NCBI GenBank assembly: GCA_018818165.1
Contig: JAHISP010000008.1
Span: 1-64,000 of the forward strand
Direction of reading: 5' to 3'
DNA length: 64,000 nt
Source: Bacteroidota bacterium
GTDB taxonomy: Bacteria > Bacteroidota > Ignavibacteria > Ignavibacteriales > Melioribacteraceae
Shown: positions 7,976 through 16,548 of the stretch, piece by piece
Layout: each line of letters opens with the position of its first letter
Position numbering within the stretch: position 1 is the stretch's first letter
Position numbers and translations under genes: made by a program
The notes under the pieces: model-generated
What the model saw: only the letters and a program-made list of their open reading frames with translations
Database searches by the model: none
Told to the model about the DNA's origin: nothing

Positions 7976-10561
7976 TTATATGTCTGAATGAATGAATGTT
8001 CTGTGTCTTGTCTTAAAGTTGTTTTTCCAATTCATATAGTCTCGAATATCTTGTTCAATTATGCTTTTCGTTGGTAATTGTGGAATTGTTGATGTGCCTC
8101 CATCGTGTTCAGCTATTGAATACTTGCCGAATAAGCCTAATAAAAAATCCACATCACTTTGTTCAACTACAATAAAACTGGATAAATTACTTTTCTTAAG
8201 GTGAATGTTTTTTGAAAATCGTTCATATGTTTTGTTAGCTAAAACTTCTTCAACACTTCTTTCAATTAAAAATCTAAATCTTTTTCTTGCAGAATCTAGT
8301 TTTGTTTCACGACCATGTGCCTCGGCGATATTCAGAGCATCATGTTCTCTTAATATTCTTCTTATAGATTCTACTCTTTCATCCACATTTTTGGCCAAAT
8401 ATGGAATTTCATCTGTTATGATTCCGCTTATCCCATTGAATTTATCAATTCCAATAATGTGACAATCTGTTGTAATCAGTGTTTTGTGAGTATCAATTAG
8501 CAAACGCAAAAATGACAAATCGTGTGTTAGTACAATTATCTGCCTATCCCTTGATAATTCAACTATTTTAGTGGCAATTAAATCTCGATAATCCATATCT
8601 AATGAAGTAACAGGGTCGTCAAATACAATACTATTCTTCCGATTATCAATTGTGCAGTCAGCCAAGAAATTTGAAAGTGCTATAACTTTTTTTTCTCCTT
8701 CACTTAAAACAGAATCTATTGAATGTGCAATGCCATTTAAACCACATTTTTGGAAAGTACTGCCGTCAGTTGTTCTGGTTTTTGAAATAAGAACTTTTGT
8801 TGATAAATCTTGATTGAAGAAACTTAGGTGATTTATAAACTCTTGATGCTGTAGGGTTACAGCTTGTACTTCCATAAACTCCCCGATTTTTCTTGAAACA
8901 TTAATATTAAGTTTTGACTTACATATATTAATCCGTTCTTTATATTTATATTCATCAAAATACTGTAAAATTATCGGCTTATTGTTAAATAAAAATTCAT
9001 TTACAACTAACTCATTATATTCATTTACTAAAGCATCTCTATTAGTTAGTAGTTGAATATTTTGGTCTAATTGAACAGCAATATTGGGCAACAAACTTTC
9101 AATTAGAGTGGAGATAGAATTTAAAGCTACGTTTATCTCACCGCCATTCTGTAAATAATTTAAAATGGCAGTTTTTGCTAAATTTAGTGATGTATTAAAT
9201 ACTCCAAATTGATTTTGGAAATCAGTAAGAAACTGTTCTAACTCTGCGAAATTTTCGAATGGTGCAACAACTAAATTATTATAGTCAGTAGTTTTCTGTT
9301 CAATTTCTCTTTGAATTGCACTCAGCTGGGTTGAAATATCATTCAATATGAATCTGCTAAAACCAAGCAATCTTTGCTTTGCAGATTCATCCAAATCTTG
9401 TTGACAGAATACGCATTTTTCTATTGATGCAGCAGATGGGAAACTTTGGCCATCAGTCATTCCGTTACTTTTTGCGAAATTTTTGGCTGCATCCCAAAGC
9501 GTTCTCCAAGGATTTGTTCCAAAACCAGCAATAGTATTCAAGCCGCTAAGTTCATTAGTTGCAATATCATAAGCCAATTTTACACTTTCATATCTACTTC
9601 TAAGACTTCTTACTTTTTGAATTTCAGTATCTTTGAACCGTTCTTCTATTCTTTTAAACTGTTGTATATAATTTTCTATTCTAGCTTTTAGAGAAGTTAG
9701 GTTCTGAATGTTTTGCTGAGGATTTTGAGAATTTAATAAGGCGAAAAGTTTCTGCTTCCTTGCCGATTCCGTTGGACTAAATTGAATATTGCTTTCTATT
9801 TCTTCTCTTATTTTTGATTCAATAATAGAATACCATTGGCTAGAATTCGTGTCAATTAAAGATTGGTCTACTACTGGCTTTTGTGTGTTGTAAGCAGTTA
9901 TTTCTGAACTTAATTTTTGTGAAATTTCATTCAAAACAGGAATTAACCTTTCCAGAACATCAATTCCAATCGGTTTATATTGGGTTGGATTTTCATTATT
10001 TACATAAATATTCCCACAATCATTATCATATACAAAAATTGAACTTAATGCAGAATGTGTCGAAGAATTTTCTAGCCATTGAAAAGGTATATTTGTTCCG
10101 TTAACCTCAACGATAAAATCAACTTTTTGTTGAGATGTGGAAGGAGAAAAAACATTTTTCTTTAATTCTATGTCCGAGTTTCTGCTCCAACATAGTTTTC
10201 TAAGAATTCTTGAATAGCTTGATTTGCCTGAACCATTATTTCCATAAACAACGGTCAAACCGGTATTTGGAAATTGCAGATGTCCTTGATTGTGTAAAGC
10301 ACAAATATTTATTGGGTCTTTAATACTGATTAATTTAGGGTATACTGTTCCGGTACCTATAGTTGTAGGAATATGAGTATTGTCAATTGGAATTGCATTT
10401 AAAGTAACTGAAGTGTCGCCATTTTCTTTTTTCAATAGCAAAACAAGCTCGTCAATGTCGTTTTGGCTTAGGGTTGTGCTTGAGATAATTCTCCTCAATG
10501 CATCTTTTAAAAACACTGGCTTATTGTTAGCCCAAATTAATATTTCATTATAAATAGCCAT
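7976..10561 (-). CDS. RloC-like SMC/ABC-type ATPase with zinc-hook motif
   Basis: An 861-residue protein with a split ABC ATPase: Walker A GNNGSGKSS at 107-115, a long coiled-coil middle, signature LSEGEKK at 619-625, Walker B IVFDDPVTSLD at 645-655 and a switch LTHD at 678-681. A single CVFC (Cys383, Cys386) in the middle of the coil is a zinc-hook motif, as in RloC and Rad50. RloC proteins (COG4694) are anticodon nucleases linked to phage defence and often sit beside restriction systems. A C-terminal ERSVEEV (Arg768, Glu772) plus His787 or His819 could be a nuclease site, but I cannot align it to the PrrC/RloC triad with confidence. It starts 4 bp after hsdS and is followed by relic 3. General ATPase assignment is firm, the nuclease function is inference. 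Confidence 0.75.
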   Translation of the reverse strand: MAIYNEILIWANNKPVFLKDALRRIISSTTLSQNDIDELVLLLKKENGDTSVTLNAIPIDNTHIPTTIGTGTVYPKLISIKDPINICALHNQGHLQFPNTGLTVVYGNNGSGKSSYSRILRKLCWSRNSDIELKKNVFSPSTSQQKVDFIVEVNGTNIPFQWLENSSTHSALSSIFVYDNDCGNIYVNNENPTQYKPIGIDVLERLIPVLNEISQKLSSEITAYNTQKPVVDQSLIDTNSSQWYSIIESKIREEIESNIQFSPTESARKQKLFALLNSQNPQQNIQNLTSLKARIENYIQQFKRIEERFKDTEIQKVRSLRSRYESVKLAYDIATNELSGLNTIAGFGTNPWRTLWDAAKNFAKSNGMTDGQSFPSAASIEKCVFCQQDLDESAKQRLLGFSRFILNDISTQLSAIQREIEQKTTDYNNLVVAPFENFAELEQFLTDFQNQFGVFNTSLNLAKTAILNYLQNGGEINVALNSISTLIESLLPNIAVQLDQNIQLLTNRDALVNEYNELVVNEFLFNNKPIILQYFDEYKYKERINICKSKLNINVSRKIGEFMEVQAVTLQHQEFINHLSFFNQDLSTKVLISKTRTTDGSTFQKCGLNGIAHSIDSVLSEGEKKVIALSNFLADCTIDNRKNSIVFDDPVTSLDMDYRDLIATKIVELSRDRQIIVLTHDLSFLRLLIDTHKTLITTDCHIIGIDKFNGISGIITDEIPYLAKNVDERVESIRRILREHDALNIAEAHGRETKLDSARKRFRFLIERSVEEVLANKTYERFSKNIHLKKSNLSSFIVVEQSDVDFLLGLFGKYSIAEHDGGTSTIPQLPTKSIIEQDIRDYMNWKNNFKTRHRTFIHSDI

Positions 10562-10565
10562 GCTT

Positions 10566-11765
10566 CTAATTTTCTACTGTTGCTAATTTGGAAAGTAAAA
10601 TATTCTTCAATTTGTTGAGTATTTTATTTTCATTGAATACTAAATCCAAATGTACCCCTATGGGCTTGACTTTTCTCGAAAAAGAATTTTGAATTTCAAT
10701 TGGAGGTATAATGAATGATAAAGTATTAAATGCTGTATGTGTTAAATCAAATTGAGCAGATGAACCTGACGCAAGTTCAACCATTGAATTAAATGTGTTC
10801 AGTTGACGAAGAAACCAATATAGATACTCTTTATGAACGAGGTTCTCAATTGGAGCAATTTTAAAGCAGTTATTATAAACAACACCCTCCTTATTTCGAA
10901 AAACTAACCCAACTTGTCCCGTCCTTGTGATAATAATATCTTCCTTTTTTGCAATATTCTTTTTGGTAACAGACTCATCAATAAAAATTTCTTTCGTATC
11001 ATTTATCAAATCAGTAATTCTAAGTAATGGAATACCTGTAGATTTTATTAAATGATTGGTCGTTGCGTTTACTACTAAGCCTTGGCTCAATTTTACATAA
11101 CTACCAATTTTATCATATTTCCAATTGTTTGGAACGGCACCTAATTCACCATCAACCATTTCCCCACCACTACTTTTATAAGGTTTGCCATTTTCATCAG
11201 GAAATTCAAACTCCACAAACCACTGCTTATAAATAGCTTGTGCGGTTTCTTCCAGTTTTTGTATCAGTTGTTTGTTTAGGGCTATGCGGTTTTGGATGAC
11301 GTTATATTCTTTTACTATTTCTCTTTGTTTGTCGGGGTGGGGAATGGGTAATTGCAAATTTTCAAAATCTTCCCATTCCAAACTTCCTCTTACACCGCCA
11401 ACAGCGTGAAAACAAGCCTCACGGTCAAACTCGGAACGAGTAAACCACATCATTAAATATTGGGGCAAAAGTTCTTTTTCATCTTTTACTTCAAAAATAG
11501 GATAGGCTTGTGAGATAATGGCTTCATCAACTTCCCGCAACAAAGCCAAAGGCATTTTTTTATCACGCCTTACTTGCATTGTGCTGCAAGCAAATTGATT
11601 TTTGCGAATGATTTTATAATTCTCCATATCCGTTCCAATGATATTGGCAACAGATGGAATAAACTGTTTCGAAATGCTTAATCCCAAAAGCTGTTTTACT
11701 TTCAGCCCTTTGTTTCGTTCATCTACAAGCTGAATAAAATTTCCTAAACGTCTATAATTTTTCAT
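10566..11765 (-). CDS. hsdS: Type I restriction-modification specificity subunit
   Basis: A 399-residue DNA-recognition subunit that directs HsdM and HsdR to a bipartite site. Two target-recognition halves are visible: the first ends near LEWEDFENLQLPIPHPDKQREIV (residues about 129-151), a hallmark of HsdS, followed by a conserved helix (NRIALNKQLIQKLEETAQAI), and the second starts near 210 (GELGAVPNNWKYDKIGSYV) and ends with FIIPPIEIQNSF. Length and two-repeat structure are normal. The start overlaps the upstream rhuM by 14 bp, and the RloC-like gene follows 4 bp downstream. Recognition sequence cannot be read from sequence. Confidence 0.9.
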   Translation of the reverse strand: MKNYRRLGNFIQLVDERNKGLKVKQLLGLSISKQFIPSVANIIGTDMENYKIIRKNQFACSTMQVRRDKKMPLALLREVDEAIISQAYPIFEVKDEKELLPQYLMMWFTRSEFDREACFHAVGGVRGSLEWEDFENLQLPIPHPDKQREIVKEYNVIQNRIALNKQLIQKLEETAQAIYKQWFVEFEFPDENGKPYKSSGGEMVDGELGAVPNNWKYDKIGSYVKLSQGLVVNATTNHLIKSTGIPLLRITDLINDTKEIFIDESVTKKNIAKKEDIIITRTGQVGLVFRNKEGVVYNNCFKIAPIENLVHKEYLYWFLRQLNTFNSMVELASGSSAQFDLTHTAFNTLSFIIPPIEIQNSFSRKVKPIGVHLDLVFNENKILNKLKNILLSKLATVEN

Positions 11766-12618
11766 TTACTTCTCTTTTCAGCTTGTTTATAATTTCGCTG
11801 GCAAAGCCTTCAATCTTGGTAAAAGCAAACCATTTTTTTCCTAAATCTTTAATGCTTGCACCAATATGATACACAACCGAATTGTCAATAATCAAAAACC
11901 GGTCATGGGCATTTTTAAAGATTTTAATTTCTATTGCAGGGTATTGTCCATTATGTTTTTCAATATCGAGTTTTAGTTGTTTGCTAATGTTTTGAGTGTA
12001 AATGCATGCAGATACATCATTGGTTCTTTTTCCTAATAAAACCAACACGCTATCATTAACATAATTATCTATCAAATCAATCGATTTTTTTGCTGTTCGA
12101 ACAATATCAGCAACAAAAGTATAGGCATCGAAAATTTGTCCATTAAAAAAAATTCCCTGTGTGGGTGGAAGAGATGAATTTATTTGCAAATCAATTCTGT
12201 CAATTTTTTCGCTAAGAGCAAATACGTTATCTTCTAATCGGTTTATGCGATTATTTACGGAATAACCTTTAAGTAAATAGTCTTTCAATATATTATTTGC
12301 CCAAATACGAAACTGAGTGCCTCTTATAGAATTAACCCTATATCCAACAGATATGATAACATCTAAATTATAGTGCTTTACATTGTAATTTTTCCCATCG
12401 GAGGCAGTTGTTCGGAAATTCCGAACAACTGAAATCTTATCCAATTCTCCCAAAATAAATATGTTTTTGAGGTGCTCACTTATATTTGCTTTGCTACTAT
12501 CAAACAACTCCACAATTTGCTGTTGTGAAAGCCAGATGGTTTCATCTGCAATATTTACCTCAATTTTGATGGAAGTGTTGTTTGCCTGAAATATTACTAT
12601 TTCGCTTTTAGATTTCAT
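11752..12618 (-). CDS. RhuM-like DNA-binding protein with C-terminal PLD-like region
   Basis: A 288-residue protein. The N-terminal half has the RhuM/ORF6N-like pattern: TIWLSQQQIVELFDSSKANI (about 27-46) and YNLDVIISVGYRVNSIRGTQ then FRIWANNILKDYL. The C-terminal half (about 155-285) carries HDRFLIID followed by VYHIGASIKDLGKKWFAF, a pattern seen in many such restriction-associated proteins and resembling a phospholipase-D-type HxKx4D motif with Arg in place of Lys. Its role in type I systems is unknown. It overlaps hsdM by 11 bp and hsdS by 14 bp, so it is an integral part of the hsdM-hsdS transcript. A perfect 27-bp palindrome lies in its coding sequence at 12405-12431. Confidence 0.8.
   Translation of the reverse strand: MKSKSEIVIFQANNTSIKIEVNIADETIWLSQQQIVELFDSSKANISEHLKNIFILGELDKISVVRNFRTTASDGKNYNVKHYNLDVIISVGYRVNSIRGTQFRIWANNILKDYLLKGYSVNNRINRLEDNVFALSEKIDRIDLQINSSLPPTQGIFFNGQIFDAYTFVADIVRTAKKSIDLIDNYVNDSVLVLLGKRTNDVSACIYTQNISKQLKLDIEKHNGQYPAIEIKIFKNAHDRFLIIDNSVVYHIGASIKDLGKKWFAFTKIEGFASEIINKLKREVNEKL
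12405..12431 (-). repeat. Perfect 27-bp palindrome inside rhuM copy 1
   Basis: Arms CAGTTGTTCGGAA (12405-12417) and its exact reverse complement (12419-12431) around one central base. It encodes the VVRNFRTT segment before YNLDVIISVGYR. The second rhuM copy has a closely similar palindrome at the same codons (7441-7463). It could be an intragenic operator, a hairpin acting in mRNA, or a constrained palindrome of unknown purpose. Confidence 0.65.
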
Positions 12619-14158
12619 ACCCCAACTCTTTAAAAACTTTTAATAAATCTTTTTTTGATTGTTCTTCGGCTTTTATCAGTTCGGCAAATTCATTTTTTAG
12701 AGTTTGCATTTTTTCATCAAAGTCAATGTTCTCATCACGGTTTACAAATTCTATGTACTTGCTCGGTACCAACGAAAAATCTTTCTTTTCTATTTCTTCA
12801 ATCTTTGCAGAATAACAGAACTCGGGAATATTTTCAATTTCCTTGGTTTGCCATTGGTGATACGTGCCAGTTATTTTGCTTATATCTTCTTCTGAAAACT
12901 GTATGTATTTTTTCTCAAATGGAATACCCATTTGTCGCAAATCCATAAAAAGGATTTCTGTTGAACGGTCACGGTAGTTGCGGGTATCATCACCTACTTT
13001 TTTCGTATGTGGTTTTTTGTTCTTGTTAAGAATCCAAAGCGTAACACTGATGTTAGTAGTGTAAAACATATCTTGTGGCAATACCAAAATGGCTTCTACC
13101 AAATTATTTTCAATCAGCTTTCTGCGTATTTTGTATTCTTCGCCACCGCCACTCAAAGCACCGTTTGCCAATATAAAACCTGCCACACCGTTGTCGCTTA
13201 GTTTGCTCACCATATTCAAAATCCAACCGTAGTTGGCGTTACTTTTGGGCGGCACATCATAACCTTGCCAACGTGGGTCGTCCATCAATTCGGTTGCTCC
13301 TCTCCAATCTTTCTGATTAAAAGGTGGATTTGCCATTATGTAATCGGCTTTCAGGTCTTTGTGCTGGTCGTCGGCAAAAGTGTTTGCTGCTTTTTCGCCC
13401 AGGTTACCGCTAATGCCGCGAATGGCAAGATTCATTTTTGCCAGTTTGTAGGTAGTGTTGGTGTATTCCTGTCCGTAAATAGAAACTTCTTTTTGGTTGC
13501 CATGATGTGCTTCAATAAACTTAATGGATTGCACAAACATTCCGCCCGAACCACATGCAGGGTCATAGATAATGCCTTTGTATGGTTCAATCATTTCGGC
13601 AATAAGATTTACAATGCTTTTTGGCGTGTAAAATTCACCTTTACCTTTTCCTTCTGCCAATGCAAATTTTGAAAGGAAGTATTCATACACTTTTCCCACG
13701 ACATCTTGTTTGGGGTCTTTGGTGGTGTCAATATCGTTAATTGTGTCAAGCAAAGAAGAGAGTTTGGTTACATCCAAACCCAAACGAGAAAAGTAATTAT
13801 CGGGTAATGCGCCTTTTAGTGCTTTGTTGTTTTTTTCAATGGTGTGCAGGGCAGTATCAATAAGTAGTGCAATATCATTTTGCTTCGATTTTTTTATCAG
13901 ATAACTCCAACGGCTCGATTCTTCCAAGAAGAAAACATTGTTCATGTTGTAGAAGTCAGCCATCTCAATGTATTTCGCTTTTCCCTCGGCAATCAGTTTG
14001 GCTCGGTGTTCTTCAAATTTGTCGCTGGCAAATTTTAAGAAAATCAGTCCTAATACTACATGTTTGTATTCGGCAGGCTCAACACTGCCTCGTAATTTAT
14101 TTGCTGCTTCCCAAAGTGTTACTTCAATTGCTTTTTCGTTTCCGTTCTTTTTTGCCAT
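12608..14158 (-). CDS. hsdM: Type I restriction-modification DNA methyltransferase subunit
   Basis: A 516-residue N6-adenine methyltransferase. An N-terminal helical domain (1-160) precedes the catalytic domain with GEFYTPKSIVNLI (174-186), the SAM-binding motif DPACGSGGMF (199-208) and the catalytic NPPF (277-280). The last 40 residues are a charged helix typical for HsdM, where it contacts HsdS. It protects host DNA and is the first gene of the operon. The start is at the ATG at 14158 (MAKKNGNEKA). A TATCTTTG promoter-like element lies about 32 bp upstream. Overlaps the next gene by 11 bp. Sequence looks less AT-rich than the flanking genome, consistent with transfer. Confidence 0.93.
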   Translation of the reverse strand: MAKKNGNEKAIEVTLWEAANKLRGSVEPAEYKHVVLGLIFLKFASDKFEEHRAKLIAEGKAKYIEMADFYNMNNVFFLEESSRWSYLIKKSKQNDIALLIDTALHTIEKNNKALKGALPDNYFSRLGLDVTKLSSLLDTINDIDTTKDPKQDVVGKVYEYFLSKFALAEGKGKGEFYTPKSIVNLIAEMIEPYKGIIYDPACGSGGMFVQSIKFIEAHHGNQKEVSIYGQEYTNTTYKLAKMNLAIRGISGNLGEKAANTFADDQHKDLKADYIMANPPFNQKDWRGATELMDDPRWQGYDVPPKSNANYGWILNMVSKLSDNGVAGFILANGALSGGGEEYKIRRKLIENNLVEAILVLPQDMFYTTNISVTLWILNKNKKPHTKKVGDDTRNYRDRSTEILFMDLRQMGIPFEKKYIQFSEEDISKITGTYHQWQTKEIENIPEFCYSAKIEEIEKKDFSLVPSKYIEFVNRDENIDFDEKMQTLKNEFAELIKAEEQSKKDLLKVFKELGYEI

Positions 14159-14189
14159 TATAATCTGTAAGTCCTTAAATTAAAAATCC

Positions 14190-14197
14190 CAAAGATA
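14190..14197 (-). promoter_or_regulatory. Candidate -7 element of the hsd operon promoter
   Basis: On the minus strand the sequence TATCTTTG matches the Bacteroidota TAnnTTTG -7 consensus, 32 bp upstream of the hsdM ATG. I did not find a convincing TTTG -33 element at the usual spacing, so the call is tentative. Confidence 0.4.
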
Positions 14198-15069
14198 CAT
14201 ATATCCGTGGATGTGTCGGCAAGAAAACAACTTTTTTGCAAACTTCGGTTGTGAGTCGGCTTATGCGGTTTGTCCCGATAAAAATCTGGATGTTGTTTTG
14301 TGCATTGGATGTTCATTATTTCATTTTTCTTTTTCTGTCTTAATGTAGCAAATTGTCCGCTGTGTCGTTTTTTTTCACTTGGCGGTAACTTGTTTATATG
14401 TTCCACAAAACCAGATATATACAACAAATATTTAGCTGCATATGTCTCATAAAAGTGGGTGTTTATTTGTGCAAAGTTAAACAAATAATTTTTATAAATA
14501 ATCAAAAGGAGATTTTATTTTTTTTGTTTAATTAGTTTCGCTTCCCAATTCATAACAACAGCTTTGCCAGCTTACTTACCTAATAATTATAAGCAATTAA
14601 TTCGCTATTGAATTTTAAAAATTACAATCCAATTAATTATCGGTCATTTAAATTTATGTATGAGTCTACTATAAAAAGGTTCTATTGAATAATGTCATTG
14701 CGAGCGGAGCGAAGCAATCTGCCGAATTTAGCGCAAAATCAAAAGATTGCTTCGTCACTCCGTTCCTCGCAATAACGGGAAATACCTTTTTAGACCAGAC
14801 TCATGTATAACGTTTAACAAAATATTGTAACAATAATAAGAATATTTTAGTAAAAATTTCATATTAATTTAAAATTGCGGGCACAAATAAAGCTGATTAA
14901 AACCAGTTAATAAAAATGTTACTTTTAAGACAGCCCCAGTGGTCCTAGCGAGCAACTGAACAAAATGTGATTTATTTTTCCCTTTAAAGTAGAAGTTAAT
15001 TCTTTTACTTTTAATATAGGTCAGTTTATAAAAAGTGCGAAATGTAACACAAAAATAAAGGATTCCATC
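14198..15069. other. Intergenic region between hsdM and the C25-like gene
   Basis: About 870 bp of mostly very AT-rich sequence between divergent genes. It contains the palindromic MITE-like element at 14654-14810 and nothing else I can identify. A 115-codon reading frame at 14158-14505 on the minus strand has no family resemblance and is probably not a gene. Promoters for both flanking genes should lie here. Confidence 0.5.
14654..14810. mobile_element. MITE-like palindromic element, about 157 bp
   Basis: The two ends are inverted copies: TTATGTATGAGTCT (14654-14667) against AGACTCATGTATAA (14797-14810), with two mismatches. The symmetry continues inward through TAAAAAGGT and then ATTGCGAGCGGAGCGAAG (14697-14714), mirrored by the CTTCG...CTCGCAAT side (14750-14773). 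The inner ATTGCGAGC...GAAGCAATCT type is a common dispersed repeat in this group. The element has no coding capacity. A 14-bp fragment of the same core (GAGCGAAGCAATCT) appears at 60662-60675. Confidence 0.6.
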
Positions 15070-16512
15070 ATGGCACTATTAAAATTATTCATTTTATTTA
15101 CATTTATTTCAATTACAATTCAATCACAAAGTCTTTCATTACGAAATCAAACTAATAAATATGATTTTGTAATAATTACTGTTGATGAGTTTGTACCTAT
15201 TTGTCAGCAATTTGCTGAACATAAAAACAATTCTAAGGGAATAAAGACGCTTGTAACAACAAAGAGTAGTATTCTGGCAGAATTTGGTGATTCTTCATTG
15301 TTACAAGATAATATTCGTGAATTTATTAGCTTTGCAGGAACAAGTTGGGCAGAACCACAACCAAAATATTTCATGTTTGCTGGTGATATATCAAGTTTGC
15401 CAAATTATAGTTTTGAAACTTTTCCAAATACAGAGTTTTACGATATTGCTAAATCTGATTACTTTTATGGAATTAATGTTCTTGCTGAAGATACAACAAA
15501 ACTTAGTTTTGCAATAGGAAGAATTTCTGCAAGAACCGAAACGGAGCTTTCTAATTATTTTAATAAAGTGATTAACTACGAAAATGATGAATTAGTATAT
15601 GACTGGAATAATAATTCGCTTTTTTTAGCAGATGATGGCAAAAGCGGATTAGAAGATACACTGCTTAATAGCAACATTTTTGAGGGAATAGCAACATCTG
15701 TAAGCGAAGGCACTCAAAATTATATAAATCATAAGTATTTTTTCCAATCGGATTCATCAGATTATTATGGAACGACCGATTCTGTAATAAATTTTGTTAA
15801 TGAATTTGGTATTTCATCAATTTATTTCTGCGGTTATGGAAATGATACAATATATACTCAAGAGGCTTTACTTAGTATTGGGGATATAAATAGATTTGAA
15901 AACAAGAACAAACCGTTCTTTGCAAGTTTTAGTCATAAACAGTCTTTTTCAGATAAAAATACTTCCTCAATGTTAGCACAAATGCTCGTTTCAACTGATG
16001 GGGCATTAATTGGATTTGCTCCCGTTGTTAGCGCATATGTATCTATAAATGGAAATATAAACAGATCTATCTGGAGTGAGTTATATACTCAGAAAAATCT
16101 TGGAGATATTTTGTTAAGTACATTAAATGGAAATCCTGCTATAGAAAATAATAAATATAACCTATTTGGAGATCCGACAATTGTGCTAAAATATAGTCCA
16201 TTTGCTGATATTGTCTCTAATCCAGAAAATTTACCAAAAGAGTTTTCGCTTGCACAGAATTATCCAAATCCATTTAACCCAAGCACAAAAATTGCATATA
16301 GCATTCCAGAAAATTTAATAGGTGAACAAAATGTTAAGTTATCTATATTTAATATTTTAGGACAGGAAATTGAAGTTTTAGTAAACGCTGTTCAAAGTGC
16401 AGGAAACTATGAGGTTGAATTTAACGCTTCGCATTTATCAAGTGGCACATATCTATACCAACTAAAATCGGGTTCGTTTGTAATGACAAGCAAAATGCTA
16501 TTATTGAAATAA
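15070..16512 (+). CDS. C25 (gingipain)-like protein, catalytic residues missing, T9SS sorting domain
   Basis: A 480-residue secreted protein: signal peptide (1-20), a C25-like domain (about 30-380) ending in the family NLFGDPTIVL, and a T9SS type A sorting domain (about 395-480) starting at FSLAQNYPNPFNPST. In active C25 enzymes the catalytic His lies in a GHG motif and the Cys in a following TC/SC segment. Here the first site reads CGYGND (Tyr256 in place of His) and the second FASFSHK (Ser in place of Cys), so peptidase activity is unlikely. It may be a binding or scaffold protein exported through the outer membrane and processed by the T9SS. It stands alone and faces argH, sharing a terminator. 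Confidence 0.7.
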   Translation: MALLKLFILFTFISITIQSQSLSLRNQTNKYDFVIITVDEFVPICQQFAEHKNNSKGIKTLVTTKSSILAEFGDSSLLQDNIREFISFAGTSWAEPQPKYFMFAGDISSLPNYSFETFPNTEFYDIAKSDYFYGINVLAEDTTKLSFAIGRISARTETELSNYFNKVINYENDELVYDWNNNSLFLADDGKSGLEDTLLNSNIFEGIATSVSEGTQNYINHKYFFQSDSSDYYGTTDSVINFVNEFGISSIYFCGYGNDTIYTQEALLSIGDINRFENKNKPFFASFSHKQSFSDKNTSSMLAQMLVSTDGALIGFAPVVSAYVSINGNINRSIWSELYTQKNLGDILLSTLNGNPAIENNKYNLFGDPTIVLKYSPFADIVSNPENLPKEFSLAQNYPNPFNPSTKIAYSIPENLIGEQNVKLSIFNILGQEIEVLVNAVQSAGNYEVEFNASHLSSGTYLYQLKSGSFVMTSKMLLLK

Positions 16513-16520
16513 ATTTAATA

Positions 16521-16548
16521 GTTGAGGATTAAAAATTTAATCCTCAAC
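16521..16548. terminator. Bidirectional terminator overlapping the 3' end of argH
   Basis: Perfect 13-bp arms GTTGAGGATTAAA (16521-16533) and TTTAATCCTCAAC (16536-16548) with a 2-bp centre, flanked by A/T runs. It lies between convergent genes. The right arm is also coding: the last argH codons (Val-Glu-Asp-stop) are inside the hairpin. Confidence 0.75.

Noticed and set aside
13265-13672. 135-codon plus-strand frame inside hsdM
   Set aside because: Antisense shadow of a well-supported gene.
14158-14505. 115-codon frame upstream of hsdM
   Set aside because: Composition unlike a protein, and it covers the likely hsd promoter. Better explained as non-coding.
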